NCBI GenBank assembly: GCA_018266555.1
Contig: JAFEAF010000009.1
Span: forward strand, 78,286-142,285
DNA from: Bacteroidota bacterium
Lineage (GTDB): Bacteria > Bacteroidota > Bacteroidia > Chitinophagales > Chitinophagaceae
DNA: 64,000 nucleotides
Reading direction: 5' to 3'
The notes beneath the pieces are model-generated. The model saw only the letters and a list, made by a program, of their open reading frames with translations. It ran no database searches and was not told the DNA's origin. Numbering within the stretch: the first letter of the stretch is position 1; the number at the start of each line of letters is the position of its first letter. Below are positions 42,758-52,154 of this stretch, piece by piece. The translations under genes and the position numbers were made by a program.

Positions 42758-43579
42758 TTATTTTTTTTGAAGTATATATGCTTCAATAGGAGAATAACAA
42801 CCTGAGGGAGGTAAGAATGAGAAAAATTTTACAAATTCAGTATTCCTGATTGTCGGATCTCCTTTTGTAAGCAATGGATGTATTACCCTGGCAACAAAAT
42901 AATGGCTGCTTAAAAAATTCTGATGAACAGGGAATTCAGTGCCGGCGCCCAGGTCACCAGATTGAAGTACGCTAAATTTTTTTGAAACAAAAGTTTCAAA
43001 TGCTTCCTTTTCAAAATAAAGATTATGATGTGGCATTGGTATACTTTCCAATCCCATCTGATTTCTTGCTATATTCAGATTGTTATAACCGTCCGAAAAG
43101 GATTCAATAAAAAGTATATAGCCGCCTTTCTTTAATACCCGGTGCATTTCATTTAAACCTTGTTGTTGCTCCTCCCAACTTAATAGATTAATTATGCAAC
43201 GTTCTGTGAATACCACATCGAAACTGTTATCTTCAAACCTGAGTTTACGGACATCCCCCTGTTCGAATCTGGCGCCGGAAAGTTGCCTGTCATTTGCAAT
43301 TTTAAGCAGGTCTTCACTGAAATCAAGCCCCAGGAAATTGTAGTCCGGAAATTCTGAAGTTAACAGGCTCAAAGTATATCCGTTTCCACACCCTATTTCC
43401 AGCACCTCTTTGCATTTATTTTTAATGGCGGGTGTGCGGAAAAAATTCTGAATCAGGTTTACCTCTTTCTGCCTTGTCGTCAGGTCTTCCATAGTGGAAG
43501 TGGCTGAGCCTTTATGTTTACCTGCCTGAATTTTATAATGATCTTTAATAATCTGATCGTTACTTACGTTTTCTTTCAT
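42758..43579 (-). CDS. Class I SAM-dependent methyltransferase
   Basis: A 273 aa protein. SAM-binding motif I is VLEIGCGNGYTLSLL, motif II VVFTERCIINLL with NSFD before it, then MHRVLKKGGYILFIES (post-I). The target is unknown, probably a sugar hydroxyl or carboxyl in the polysaccharide given the locus. I begin at ATG 43579; the frame is open to a TTG 45 nt upstream, which is less likely. The 159 nt up to the acetyltransferase gene show nothing. Confidence 0.85.
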   Translation of the reverse strand: MKENVSNDQIIKDHYKIQAGKHKGSATSTMEDLTTRQKEVNLIQNFFRTPAIKNKCKEVLEIGCGNGYTLSLLTSEFPDYNFLGLDFSEDLLKIANDRQLSGARFEQGDVRKLRFEDNSFDVVFTERCIINLLSWEEQQQGLNEMHRVLKKGGYILFIESFSDGYNNLNIARNQMGLESIPMPHHNLYFEKEAFETFVSKKFSVLQSGDLGAGTEFPVHQNFLSSHYFVARVIHPLLTKGDPTIRNTEFVKFFSFLPPSGCYSPIEAYILQKK

Positions 43580-43738
43580 GTTTATTTTTTTAAAAGTTAT
43601 TTTATGTTCCCTGCAATTAGGCAAACATATCGTATTTACAAACTTTCCGCAAAAGTAAAGCAGGTAATAACAAAAAGATAAAAAGCAGCATGAAAATTCA
43701 TGCTAATCTTTTTAATCACATTTTATCCCTGAAATAAA

Positions 43739-44398
43739 TTAAGCTGCCAGTAGTTTCGAAGATTGTTTTTTGGCTAGCGTTCTTTGAGGATTTCCAACAA
43801 CTGTAGTATTATCTGGTATATCTTTAATAATCACTGCTCCGGCTCCTATGACAACATTTTTGCCGATGGAGATTCCCTGGCGTATAACAGCATTGGCACC
43901 AACAAAAGTACCTCTTCCCACTTTTACATTTCCACATAGCACAGCGCCGGGAGCTATGTGTGCAAAATCATCAATCACACATTCATGATCAATGCTGCTT
44001 GAAGTGTTGCAAATAACGCCTCTGCCTATTTCGACAAGCGGATTAATGGTTGTATTGGCTGCAATCATAATTCCTTCAGCCATTCTTGCAGATTGTGAAA
44101 TCACCGCACTTGGATGAATTGCGTTTACCGGGTCATGAACATGTTTATTCAATTCCAAATGAACTTTACCCCGGATATCATTATTGCCAATACATACGAA
44201 GAGATCAAATTTCTTTAACTTATCAAATATCCCGGATTCGCTCCCAAGATATTGCAGGTGGTATGGATTTTTTGATTTCTCTTCGCTGTCACAGTATGAT
44301 GTTACTAAACGGCCTGCATTAAGGAAGATATCAACAATTACATAGGCATGACCTGAATAGCCAATAATGGCTATGGGTTTTTTCAATGTGGCTTTCAT
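43739..44398 (-). CDS. NeuD/PglD-family sugar N-acetyltransferase
   Basis: A 219 aa protein. The N-terminal sugar-nucleotide domain (IAIIGYSGHAYVIVDIFLNA) is followed by a left-handed beta-helix of hexapeptide repeats (about 90-205) with SIDHECVIDDFAHIAPGAV, which has the catalytic His of PglD-type enzymes, and VVGNPQRTL at the end. It probably acetylates the amine put on by the LegC-like aminotransferase. The ATG at 44398 is preferred over a TTG 24 nt upstream. Confidence 0.9.
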   Translation of the reverse strand: MKATLKKPIAIIGYSGHAYVIVDIFLNAGRLVTSYCDSEEKSKNPYHLQYLGSESGIFDKLKKFDLFVCIGNNDIRGKVHLELNKHVHDPVNAIHPSAVISQSARMAEGIMIAANTTINPLVEIGRGVICNTSSSIDHECVIDDFAHIAPGAVLCGNVKVGRGTFVGANAVIRQGISIGKNVVIGAGAVIIKDIPDNTTVVGNPQRTLAKKQSSKLLAA

Positions 44399-44488
44399 TG
44401 AATTGGATTTTACAGCATCCAAAATAGAAGCTATTTCCAGTTTCCCATAGCAAAAAATTCAAATTCAAAAAATATCGGGTGAGTTTAC

Positions 44489-45685
44489 TCACAGGAAAAT
44501 AGTAGTTTTTCGATTACGGGTATGTGATTGATACGTTGTGATGATTTCGCTGTACTTGTCTTTTATCTTTCCATGAAGAATTTTTTGATCAAATTTTTCT
44601 TCAATTTTCCTTCTCAACCCGATGGCATATTTATTTAAATCATCAGGAATAGTCAAAGCATTTCTTAATACCTGATAAAGACTTTCTTCGTTTTGAGCTT
44701 CGAAAAGCAAGCCGGTTTCTTTGTCGTCCACAATATCTACATTTCCTTCTATCCGGGAACAAATAACCGGGCAATACATAGCGCCGGCCTGCAATAAAAC
44801 ATTGGGGAATCCCTCCCGGTAAGATGGGTGAATCAAGGCAAAAGAAATATGCATGAAATATTCCACATCGTTTCTCCAGCCAGTCATGATAATTCCGGGA
44901 TGGGTTGTAAGTATCTCTTTTGTTTCTTCACCGATCGGGTCCAGGTGATCTTCATATGAGCCAACAAGTATCAATCGTAAGCGATTATTGCTTTTATATA
45001 ACCGGGCAAAAGTATGTACCAGTTCTTTTATTCCTTTGTCTTTAACGATCCGGCCTACGCATAGCATATAAATATGCTGAGGGTCATAATTCAAATCTTT
45101 CTTAATAGTTTGAACTCTTACAGGTTCTAAATTTTCGGGGGAAAATCTCGATAGATTTATACCATTGCTGGAGCCAAACCCGATTACTTCCATTTTTTTT
45201 ACAGGTAACAATCGGGTATCCTTTATATAGTTTAACAATGAAAAACTATTAGGCCAAATATGCGTGGCATGATGTGCCGTTATTTTTTCCATTCGCATCA
45301 GCAATTTCCTCGTTAAACCTTTAGATGTCATAAATCGCAACCCGGCAACTGTATGAATTCTAATTTTCACTCCCGCCCATTTGGAAGCTACCATGGCTAT
45401 TAATCCTGCTTTCGGAGTATGTGAGTGAACAATGTCGGGCTTTTCTTTTTTTAGAAACTTATACATCTTCCAAAGTGACCGGAGGTCTGCAAAAGGAGAA
45501 ATAGTTCTTGTCATAGGAATAATATGGTGTTCACATCCTTCTTGTTTTTCCAAATCTTCTCTCCCCTCACCGTCAGCGCTTACCATGATGACATCATACC
45601 CATTTTCCTTCATATACCGCATCTGCCCGGCCAGTAAATATTTTAGTGCAATCGGAACAGTGGTGACACGGATCAGCTTAGGCAT
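44489..45685 (-). CDS. Glycosyltransferase family 4 protein
   Basis: A 398 aa GT-B retaining glycosyltransferase. The N-terminal half has HSHTPKAGLIAMVASKWAGV and IHTVAGLRF, and the C-terminal half YMLCVGRIVKDKGIKELVH with the EX7E motif in SYREGFPNVLLQAGAMYCPV. It resembles WbnH/PglA-like transferases. It begins 8 nt inside the end of the asparagine-synthase-like gene, pointing to translational coupling. Confidence 0.92.
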   Translation of the reverse strand: MPKLIRVTTVPIALKYLLAGQMRYMKENGYDVIMVSADGEGREDLEKQEGCEHHIIPMTRTISPFADLRSLWKMYKFLKKEKPDIVHSHTPKAGLIAMVASKWAGVKIRIHTVAGLRFMTSKGLTRKLLMRMEKITAHHATHIWPNSFSLLNYIKDTRLLPVKKMEVIGFGSSNGINLSRFSPENLEPVRVQTIKKDLNYDPQHIYMLCVGRIVKDKGIKELVHTFARLYKSNNRLRLILVGSYEDHLDPIGEETKEILTTHPGIIMTGWRNDVEYFMHISFALIHPSYREGFPNVLLQAGAMYCPVICSRIEGNVDIVDDKETGLLFEAQNEESLYQVLRNALTIPDDLNKYAIGLRRKIEEKFDQKILHGKIKDKYSEIITTYQSHTRNRKTTIFL

Positions 45686-47519
45686 TTTTCAAATAACATT
45701 TTTTATACCATACTTCCAATGCAAATAAAGTCCATATCATTTTTGCTCTTTTTTCATCGCTTGTTTTTATTTTCTTTTTCCAGAGATCACCAATAAATGA
45801 ATCCCTGACAAAATTTTTGCAAAATGCTCCCGTCGTCAGGATATTATCTGCAATCAAATTATGCAATGGCCCGTCTATCCATTTTTTCAAAGGGATTTCA
45901 AACCCCCGCTTAGGTTGATGAATAAGTTCAGCGGGTAAATATTTTTCAGCAAGCTTGCGCAATATATATTTTGTGGTTGTGCCTCTGATTTTGAAATGAT
46001 CCGGCAGGCCGGGAACATATTCGAGGAACTCTTTACAAAGCAACGGGCTTCTCCCTTCTAAAGAATTAGACATGGTAGCAATATCCATTTTCACAAGAAG
46101 ATCGCCAAATAGGATATTATCAAAATCAAGATTCATCATTTTTTTTAATCCTGTAAGCCCGGATTTATTAATTCTTTCAAACCCGTTTTGCATCTCCTGA
46201 AGAAGATTGGGATCAGCTTTAAGGTTTTTTTCTAACCCGTCAAAACTGTCAATGGTTGCTGATAAATATGTTTCTAATCCTTTCTTTCCGGTAAAATTCA
46301 TCAATCTGTAAAAATAATTATACCTGCTTTTTTTGTTATGTGACTCCGGCAAAAGCTTTAATGCTAATGAAGCCGGGATTCTTAAAAAAGGATTATTTTT
46401 AAAAAAATCAAATTTTGCCGCAGGAACATAACGCCGGTATCCTCCAAACATTTCATCTCCTCCATCTCCATTGAGAATAACGGTCAGGTGCTTTTTAGCT
46501 TCGCGGCTCACATAATAGCTTGGAATGGCCGAGCTGTCAAAAAAAGGTTCCCCGTAATTATAGAGTATTGTTTCCGTTTCGTCTTTCAGATGATCAAAAG
46601 ATATTTTTAGTTCATAATGATCCGTTTCATATTTCTTTGCCACTAATGCAGCAAGCGGGGCCTCGTTGTATTCTCCTTCAAATGAAACGGTGAATGTTTT
46701 AAGTGTGCTGTTATACTGTTTGGCGATAGCAGATATAATTCCGCTGTCAATACCCCCGCTTAAAAAAGAGCCTACTTCCAGGTCTGAAGATTCTACTCTC
46801 CTCTTTACTGCTGTATGTAGATAATTATCTATTTTATTTAACGCAGTAGAAAAATCATCTTTTGATTTCTGTAAGTAATATTGATGAATATCCCACCATT
46901 TAGTAACAACAGGGCGGGGATTTTTTAAAGAAACATAAGCATAGCTGCCTCCCGGCAATTCATGCACATTTTTATAAGGTGTGGAAGTTTTATAAAAATA
47001 ACCGATGCGGACAAACTGCGCAAGGTGTTCTTCATTCATTTCAGGATTTACCTGGTGGCGGATTGCATTCAATTCACTTGCAAATAAAAATTTATCCGAA
47101 TCCGAATAATAGTAAAAAGGTTTTTTTCCCGCACGGTCTCTTGCCAGGAACAATTCCTGCTTTTTCCGGTCATAAATTATCATGGAAAACATGCCATCCA
47201 TATCTTCCAGGCATGAAGGCCCCAGCCTGGCATAAAGGAGTAATATCGTTTCCGTATCTGAATTTGTTTTTCCGGTCAGCGCATATTTTTTCCGTAAATC
47301 ATTATGGTTATAAATTTCTCCGTTGAAAATAATTGTCAGGTGTTCATAATGCATCGGCTGCCGCCCGCCTGCAATATCAAGAATGGAAAGCCTGTAATGA
47401 TGCAGTTCGAGGTTTTGATCTGTAAATACACTTTTTTCATCAGGGCCCCTGTGGCCAAGATTCTTATCTAGCTGAAAACTATTAATCGGGTAATTTATGG
47501 AGCCGGCAATACCACACAT
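45678..47519 (-). CDS. asnB: Asparagine synthase (glutamine-hydrolysing) family protein
   Basis: A 613 aa protein with an N-terminal class II glutaminase domain starting MCGIAGSI (catalytic Cys2 after Met removal), LGHRGPDEKS and IFNGEIYNHNDLRKKY. The C-terminal synthetase domain has the PPi-loop SGGIDSGIISAIA, LNGDGGDEMFGGYRRY and MSNSLEGRSPLL. In polysaccharide loci such paralogues often amidate a uronic acid or amino-sugar acid rather than aspartate; which applies here is unknown. It overlaps the glycosyltransferase gene by 8 nt. Confidence 0.9.
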   Translation of the reverse strand: MCGIAGSINYPINSFQLDKNLGHRGPDEKSVFTDQNLELHHYRLSILDIAGGRQPMHYEHLTIIFNGEIYNHNDLRKKYALTGKTNSDTETILLLYARLGPSCLEDMDGMFSMIIYDRKKQELFLARDRAGKKPFYYYSDSDKFLFASELNAIRHQVNPEMNEEHLAQFVRIGYFYKTSTPYKNVHELPGGSYAYVSLKNPRPVVTKWWDIHQYYLQKSKDDFSTALNKIDNYLHTAVKRRVESSDLEVGSFLSGGIDSGIISAIAKQYNSTLKTFTVSFEGEYNEAPLAALVAKKYETDHYELKISFDHLKDETETILYNYGEPFFDSSAIPSYYVSREAKKHLTVILNGDGGDEMFGGYRRYVPAAKFDFFKNNPFLRIPASLALKLLPESHNKKSRYNYFYRLMNFTGKKGLETYLSATIDSFDGLEKNLKADPNLLQEMQNGFERINKSGLTGLKKMMNLDFDNILFGDLLVKMDIATMSNSLEGRSPLLCKEFLEYVPGLPDHFKIRGTTTKYILRKLAEKYLPAELIHQPKRGFEIPLKKWIDGPLHNLIADNILTTGAFCKNFVRDSFIGDLWKKKIKTSDEKRAKMIWTLFALEVWYKKCYLKNA

Positions 47520-47530
47520 ATATATATAAG

Positions 47531-48919
47531 TCAGGAACGTTCTTTTGAAATGAAATTAAATATTTTATTTGTCCATGCCGGCAGCTTCAATCCGTTTTGG
47601 TAATAAATGGCAAAAAGCATGACAAGGTAAAAAGGCAAACAAGGTATCTTATACCGTGATAGCGATCCGAAATTTGTGGCCGTGGATCCTACAGAAGCTG
47701 CAAATACAAATGCAAATCCACTGCATAAAACCAAAATTGGTGTGCCAAAAGCTGATTTGAAAAATTGTATCACCCCCTTTTTAATTAAAAAATACCCGGT
47801 TAATAAAATAAAAATTAAAGCTTCCAGCGCTGATAAAAGAACAATGGGTGATGAAATTTCCCAAATAAAAGGGCGAAATAAAGTAGCGATAAACCCATTT
47901 GCGGCTAACAAAATCGGGTTGCCACCCTGTAATTTAAAATAAGAGCCCTGGGTTTCCGCTGCTGTTTGTCCATAAATTTCCCGGTTATGGCTGCTTGTTT
48001 CAAGAATATTATCTAAGCGAAACGAACTTAAGCTAGCTGAAGAAGTCACATAATTAATCAATACAGCCACAAGAGTGATTGCAGAAACAATAGTAAAAAA
48101 TGACCATAACTTTCTTAACAAGGGGTCTCTAACTGATTTATTCAACTCGCTAAACAGCCAAAGTGTAATGGCCGGAAGCATGGCCAGTAAAATATAAACC
48201 TTCACATAATATAACAAGCCAGCTCCCACTATAATCCACAACAGCGAACTAATAATTCTTTTCTTCCTAATGAACACATTAAATATTGCGTATAACAAAA
48301 AACCAATGGCGCCAAAGCAAATAGAATCTTTTAACAAGCCCGAACTCCAGAAACAAACACTTGGCAAAAACAGCGTGGCGAAAGCAATTGGCCTTCTCAG
48401 CAGTGGAAAATAATTATTAAATAATTTATATAGCCGTATTGATCCTCCCAGGGCAAAAAAAGAAAATAGCATTCCAATACATAAATAGCTTTTCAAAAAT
48501 AATATCGAAGGAATTAATGCCAATTTGGGAACGGCAAAGTTGCCGGGTGCAGCCATAAATGCTAAAACAGGGTATTTATCAACGTCATCAAAAAAATAAC
48601 TGGCTAAGGGGCCTGCTGGATCTACTTTTGCCGTTGTAAATATATTCCAAACACTATATCCATCCTGCATTACTCCATATTGTAAATCACGGGCAGCATA
48701 ATAGTACATCTCTGAGTCGCCACCATTATAATAATAAGCTACTATTAATGAAAATGCAATAGTGCAAAACATCCTGAAATGAAAAGCGATATTAAAAAAA
48801 CGACGGTGCTCTAATGAATATTTCCGGACGATAGCCCGGAAAATAACAAATAGCAGCATGTAACATAGCGGCACTAAAAAAATATCTTCGACCGTAAATA
48901 ATGGCCTGGGGTCAATCAT
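47531..48919 (-). CDS. Polytopic membrane protein, candidate polysaccharide polymerase
   Basis: A 462 aa protein with about 10-12 TM helices and one larger periplasmic loop (about 300-345, DNILETSSHNREIYGQTAAE). The early motif YYYNGGDSEMYYYAARDLQY with acidic and aromatic residues, then SVCFWSSGLLKDSICFGAIG, resembles Bacteroidota proteins placed in exopolysaccharide clusters. Topology and position fit a Wzy-type polymerase, but I recognise no defining motif. No other polymerase is present in the window. Confidence 0.6.
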   Translation of the reverse strand: MIDPRPLFTVEDIFLVPLCYMLLFVIFRAIVRKYSLEHRRFFNIAFHFRMFCTIAFSLIVAYYYNGGDSEMYYYAARDLQYGVMQDGYSVWNIFTTAKVDPAGPLASYFFDDVDKYPVLAFMAAPGNFAVPKLALIPSILFLKSYLCIGMLFSFFALGGSIRLYKLFNNYFPLLRRPIAFATLFLPSVCFWSSGLLKDSICFGAIGFLLYAIFNVFIRKKRIISSLLWIIVGAGLLYYVKVYILLAMLPAITLWLFSELNKSVRDPLLRKLWSFFTIVSAITLVAVLINYVTSSASLSSFRLDNILETSSHNREIYGQTAAETQGSYFKLQGGNPILLAANGFIATLFRPFIWEISSPIVLLSALEALIFILLTGYFLIKKGVIQFFKSAFGTPILVLCSGFAFVFAASVGSTATNFGSLSRYKIPCLPFYLVMLFAIYYQNGLKLPAWTNKIFNFISKERS

Positions 48920-48938
48920 TAATTAATAGTATATACGT

Positions 48939-50114
48939 TTATCCACTTATAATGGGAGCCGGAACTGGTTTTTTTCTTAATGAACTTAATACTTTCTTGG
49001 TCCTCTTTTCCACAAGGGTGTATTGTAAATAGGCAATTAATAAACAAAATAAAACAGCGGGCATCCACACAAAGTAATTCAATATATAGGGAGCTGCCGG
49101 TTTTGCAATGGCCCAATAAAAGCCGAGATATAAATATACAGATGCAAAGTGCGTAATATATAATGTGTAACTAAACTTACCGATTCCCATCAGCCATTTT
49201 ATCCTGACCTGGTAGGTTAGAAAATAAAGTATTAACAACACGGATAATACAGCGGCTACTAAAAAGCTGTAAACTGTTTCAGATCTTAATGAAATATTGA
49301 ATGCATACATCAAAATAACCGCCCCGCCTATTGCTGCAAGTATTACCCGCTTCGATATGTTTTTAAACCAATTTTCAATCGTCTTGTAATAATAAAACAA
49401 TAAGACACCGGCAACAAAATATATGTTATATAAAAATAAAAATTCGTAAATATAAACTGGCAAGCTCCATGATTGTACTCGGGATGGTGATATGAAATTT
49501 ATCAGGAAAAGTACAATTGATACTATAGTATAAAGTTTTACCCTCCGCATCAGGAAGGGCGCCAGCAAATAAAATATCACTTCATAAGTAAGCGACCAAA
49601 ACGGGGTGATAAACCCGTGACCGGGCATATAAAAGAGGTTTTTGAGAATGACATCCAATCGAAAATAATCTTTCATTTCGGCGGTGCGAATAAAGGCTCC
49701 CTGATTAAACGTCCCGTTATACCATTGTGGATACCAATAGTAAGTAATTAGAAAAACCAATCCGGCCCAAATCAAAGCAACTACGTACGATGGGTATATT
49801 CGTATAAAACGTCTCTTATAAAATTGCAATGGCGATTTATTTGCTGATAAACTATACGCAATAGAAAATCCTGACAACACAAAAAATACAATTACAAATT
49901 CTACTGCTAACCGGGTGAGCATACTGCTGCCAAACATCAAGTAGTCCCAAACATTCCAGGTATTTCTTGGAAATAATTTCAGGAATTCATTTCCTCCTAT
50001 CCACAATGTTCCCCTGCAATGCGCCACAGCCACATACAGGGCTGCAATACCCCTGATAGAATCCAGGATGTCAAAAGAAATTTTGGGTCTTTCAGATATC
50101 GGTTCAGTTTTCAT
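48939..50114 (-). CDS. Acyltransferase family 3 (OafA-like) membrane protein
   Basis: A 391 aa integral membrane protein with about 10 TM helices. The family signature FDILDSIRGIAALYVAVAHC near the N-terminus contains the conserved Arg and His; VIVFFVLSGFSIAYSLS and RFIRIYPSYVVALIW follow. Such enzymes O-acetylate cell-surface sugars. It lies 19 nt upstream of the polymerase candidate gene. Confidence 0.92.
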   Translation of the reverse strand: MKTEPISERPKISFDILDSIRGIAALYVAVAHCRGTLWIGGNEFLKLFPRNTWNVWDYLMFGSSMLTRLAVEFVIVFFVLSGFSIAYSLSANKSPLQFYKRRFIRIYPSYVVALIWAGLVFLITYYWYPQWYNGTFNQGAFIRTAEMKDYFRLDVILKNLFYMPGHGFITPFWSLTYEVIFYLLAPFLMRRVKLYTIVSIVLFLINFISPSRVQSWSLPVYIYEFLFLYNIYFVAGVLLFYYYKTIENWFKNISKRVILAAIGGAVILMYAFNISLRSETVYSFLVAAVLSVLLILYFLTYQVRIKWLMGIGKFSYTLYITHFASVYLYLGFYWAIAKPAAPYILNYFVWMPAVLFCLLIAYLQYTLVEKRTKKVLSSLRKKPVPAPIISG

Positions 50115-50132
50115 GAAAGATCAATCAGGAGT

Positions 50133-51047
50133 TTATTTATTTTTCAGATAGTTTTGATAATATCCTTTTAGATACTCTTCCAGGCAAACTTTCCAATCCC
50201 GCATAATGTTGACATTTCGCAATTCAAGTTTTTTATCAATTAACCTTTCAGACGGTGGCCGGGCTGCAAAATAGGTTTCTTTAAAATAATCGGACGGTAC
50301 AGGGGTTACTTTAACTTCCTTATCAAGCTTCAATATTTTTACCAGTTCTTTTGCCACATCTAACCGGCTGGTGATTCCTTCACACACCATATTGTATAGC
50401 CCCCAGTATTCTTTCTCCAAAAGCAGTTTTACATTTTTTGCAAAATCATGCGTATAAGTCGGAGTTCCCAGTTTATCATCCACAATGAACAATTCTTTTT
50501 TTCCATTCTTTATCTGCTGCATAATTTTCTGAACAAACTTTTTATCTTTTGCAGGCCCGCCACCCATCATCCAACCGGCCCTGCACACAAGATACCTGAT
50601 GCAATTCTGCGTTACGAATAATTCTCCTGCATACTTACTTCGTGCATAATGACCCAACGGGTTTGGAATATCCCAATCGTCATACGTATCTTTTCCGCCA
50701 TCAAAAATTCCTGCAGTGCTGATATACAATAACGGCAGTTCCAGTTCATTGGCAATGCACACCGCATTTTCTACCGAAATTGTATTGGTAAGATAGGTTT
50801 CGTCAGGGTGCGTTTCGCAATACTCCAGGTCGGTGAATGCCCCGATATGAAAAAGATAATCCGGTTTAAACTTTTTTACATCTTTCCTGTAATCTTCAAA
50901 ATTGCGGAAGTCAAGATATTTCAGCCATTTTTCGTTGACGTCAATATCGGTGCATTTTAATTCATACGCATTTTTAAATGTCTTATAAAATGCTTCGCCC
51001 AGCATACCGCCTACGCCGGCCATGTAGATTTTTTTCTTTTTACTCAT
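50133..51047 (-). CDS. RmlD-like sugar nucleotide reductase (SDR)
   Basis: A 304 aa extended SDR resembling dTDP-4-dehydrorhamnose reductase. The N-terminal motif is YMAGVGGMLGEAFYKTF, with FHIGAFTDLEYCETHPDETY, TAGIFDGGKDTYDDW and the catalytic YARSKYAGE (YxxxK). The substrate nucleotide sugar is not certain, since rmlA, B and C are not in the window. Its start overlaps the stop of the following glycosyltransferase gene by ATGA. Confidence 0.85.
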   Translation of the reverse strand: MSKKKKIYMAGVGGMLGEAFYKTFKNAYELKCTDIDVNEKWLKYLDFRNFEDYRKDVKKFKPDYLFHIGAFTDLEYCETHPDETYLTNTISVENAVCIANELELPLLYISTAGIFDGGKDTYDDWDIPNPLGHYARSKYAGELFVTQNCIRYLVCRAGWMMGGGPAKDKKFVQKIMQQIKNGKKELFIVDDKLGTPTYTHDFAKNVKLLLEKEYWGLYNMVCEGITSRLDVAKELVKILKLDKEVKVTPVPSDYFKETYFAARPPSERLIDKKLELRNVNIMRDWKVCLEEYLKGYYQNYLKNK

Positions 51048-52147
51048 GTTAATGGTGCTACTGTGTTAAAGGCTTTTAAATATTTAGGAAAATTTGCTTT
51101 TACTGAAAATAATTCAACTACGGTTTTCCTTCCTGCTGCTCCCATTTTTTTTCTCAATTCCACATCATCTATCAATTGAACAATCCGGTCAACCCATTCC
51201 TGATTATCTTTTGCAAGAAAACCCTGTACTCCATTTTCCATGATCCTGAAATTCGTGCCGTATGCAGTCGCCACTACCGGGATCCCAATGGACATGTACG
51301 TCAACGCTTTTAAACTGCTTTTTCCCAAAGACCATTCATTGGCGGGTATCGGGTACAATCCTATTTCGATACGCTGAAGGTCCACCACTTCTGATTCTTC
51401 TTTCCAGGCAATGTTCACCGTTTCTACATCTTTCATTTGGTATTCTTTATTTGCAATCACAAGCAATTTAATTTTTCTGAGCTTGCTCACTTCAGCAAGT
51501 ACCGGCTGCAGAGATTCTAAAAACGGAAGGGAGCTATGAGTGCCTGTCCATCCGATTGTAGTTACTTCATTTTTCTGATAAGATGTTACCGGCACAAATC
51601 TGTCTGTATTGAAAGTAGAAGAAATATCAACCACCTGCTTGTAAATATTTCTTTCCAGGGCAATTTCTTCCAGCTTCGGCGTGCAGACAATGACATAGCG
51701 GGCATATTTTAATAAAACAAGTGGCTTTTTGCCCCCTTTCAAACGCTGAAAAAAATTTTGCTTTACATGATCAAACCGTTTCATGAACATCATATCATCG
51801 AGATCATAAATAATTTTTTTTTGGAACAATCTCAACATGTGTTCATATACGGGAGGCCCGATGGGGGTAGCCCAAATAGTAACAAACACTCCGTCATAAA
51901 ACGGCGCTCTTAGTAAATCCCATCCTCTTTTAATATAACCAATGCCAAACCAGAATATTTTTTCGAAAGTCCGGCCGGGTTTGTGAATGATATTCCAAAG
52001 TCTCGCTGTTTGAAAATTCGATATGGCAAATGAATATCCTGCGTCTTCGAGCAAAGGAAGATATTGTTCGTATTTGAGCCTTTGTGCGGCTGCAGTTCCT
52101 TTAGGGCTTGGGCACAGGATCAAAATTTTTTTATTTTTTTTTCTCAT
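51044..52147 (-). CDS. Glycosyltransferase (GT-B fold)
   Basis: A 367 aa protein. The N-terminal KILILCPSPKGTAAAQRLKY and the middle IYDLDDMMFMKRFDHVKQNF are followed by a GT4-like C-terminal part with TTIGWTGTHSSLPFLES and GLYPIPANEWSLGKSSLKAL. It belongs to a glycosyltransferase group common in Bacteroidota polysaccharide loci. I choose ATG 52147, which follows the methyltransferase stop by 7 nt and has AGG in front; an earlier ATG would overlap that gene by 44 nt. Confidence 0.85.
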   Translation of the reverse strand: MRKKNKKILILCPSPKGTAAAQRLKYEQYLPLLEDAGYSFAISNFQTARLWNIIHKPGRTFEKIFWFGIGYIKRGWDLLRAPFYDGVFVTIWATPIGPPVYEHMLRLFQKKIIYDLDDMMFMKRFDHVKQNFFQRLKGGKKPLVLLKYARYVIVCTPKLEEIALERNIYKQVVDISSTFNTDRFVPVTSYQKNEVTTIGWTGTHSSLPFLESLQPVLAEVSKLRKIKLLVIANKEYQMKDVETVNIAWKEESEVVDLQRIEIGLYPIPANEWSLGKSSLKALTYMSIGIPVVATAYGTNFRIMENGVQGFLAKDNQEWVDRIVQLIDDVELRKKMGAAGRKTVVELFSVKANFPKYLKAFNTVAPLT

Positions 52148-52154
52148 CCTTATC

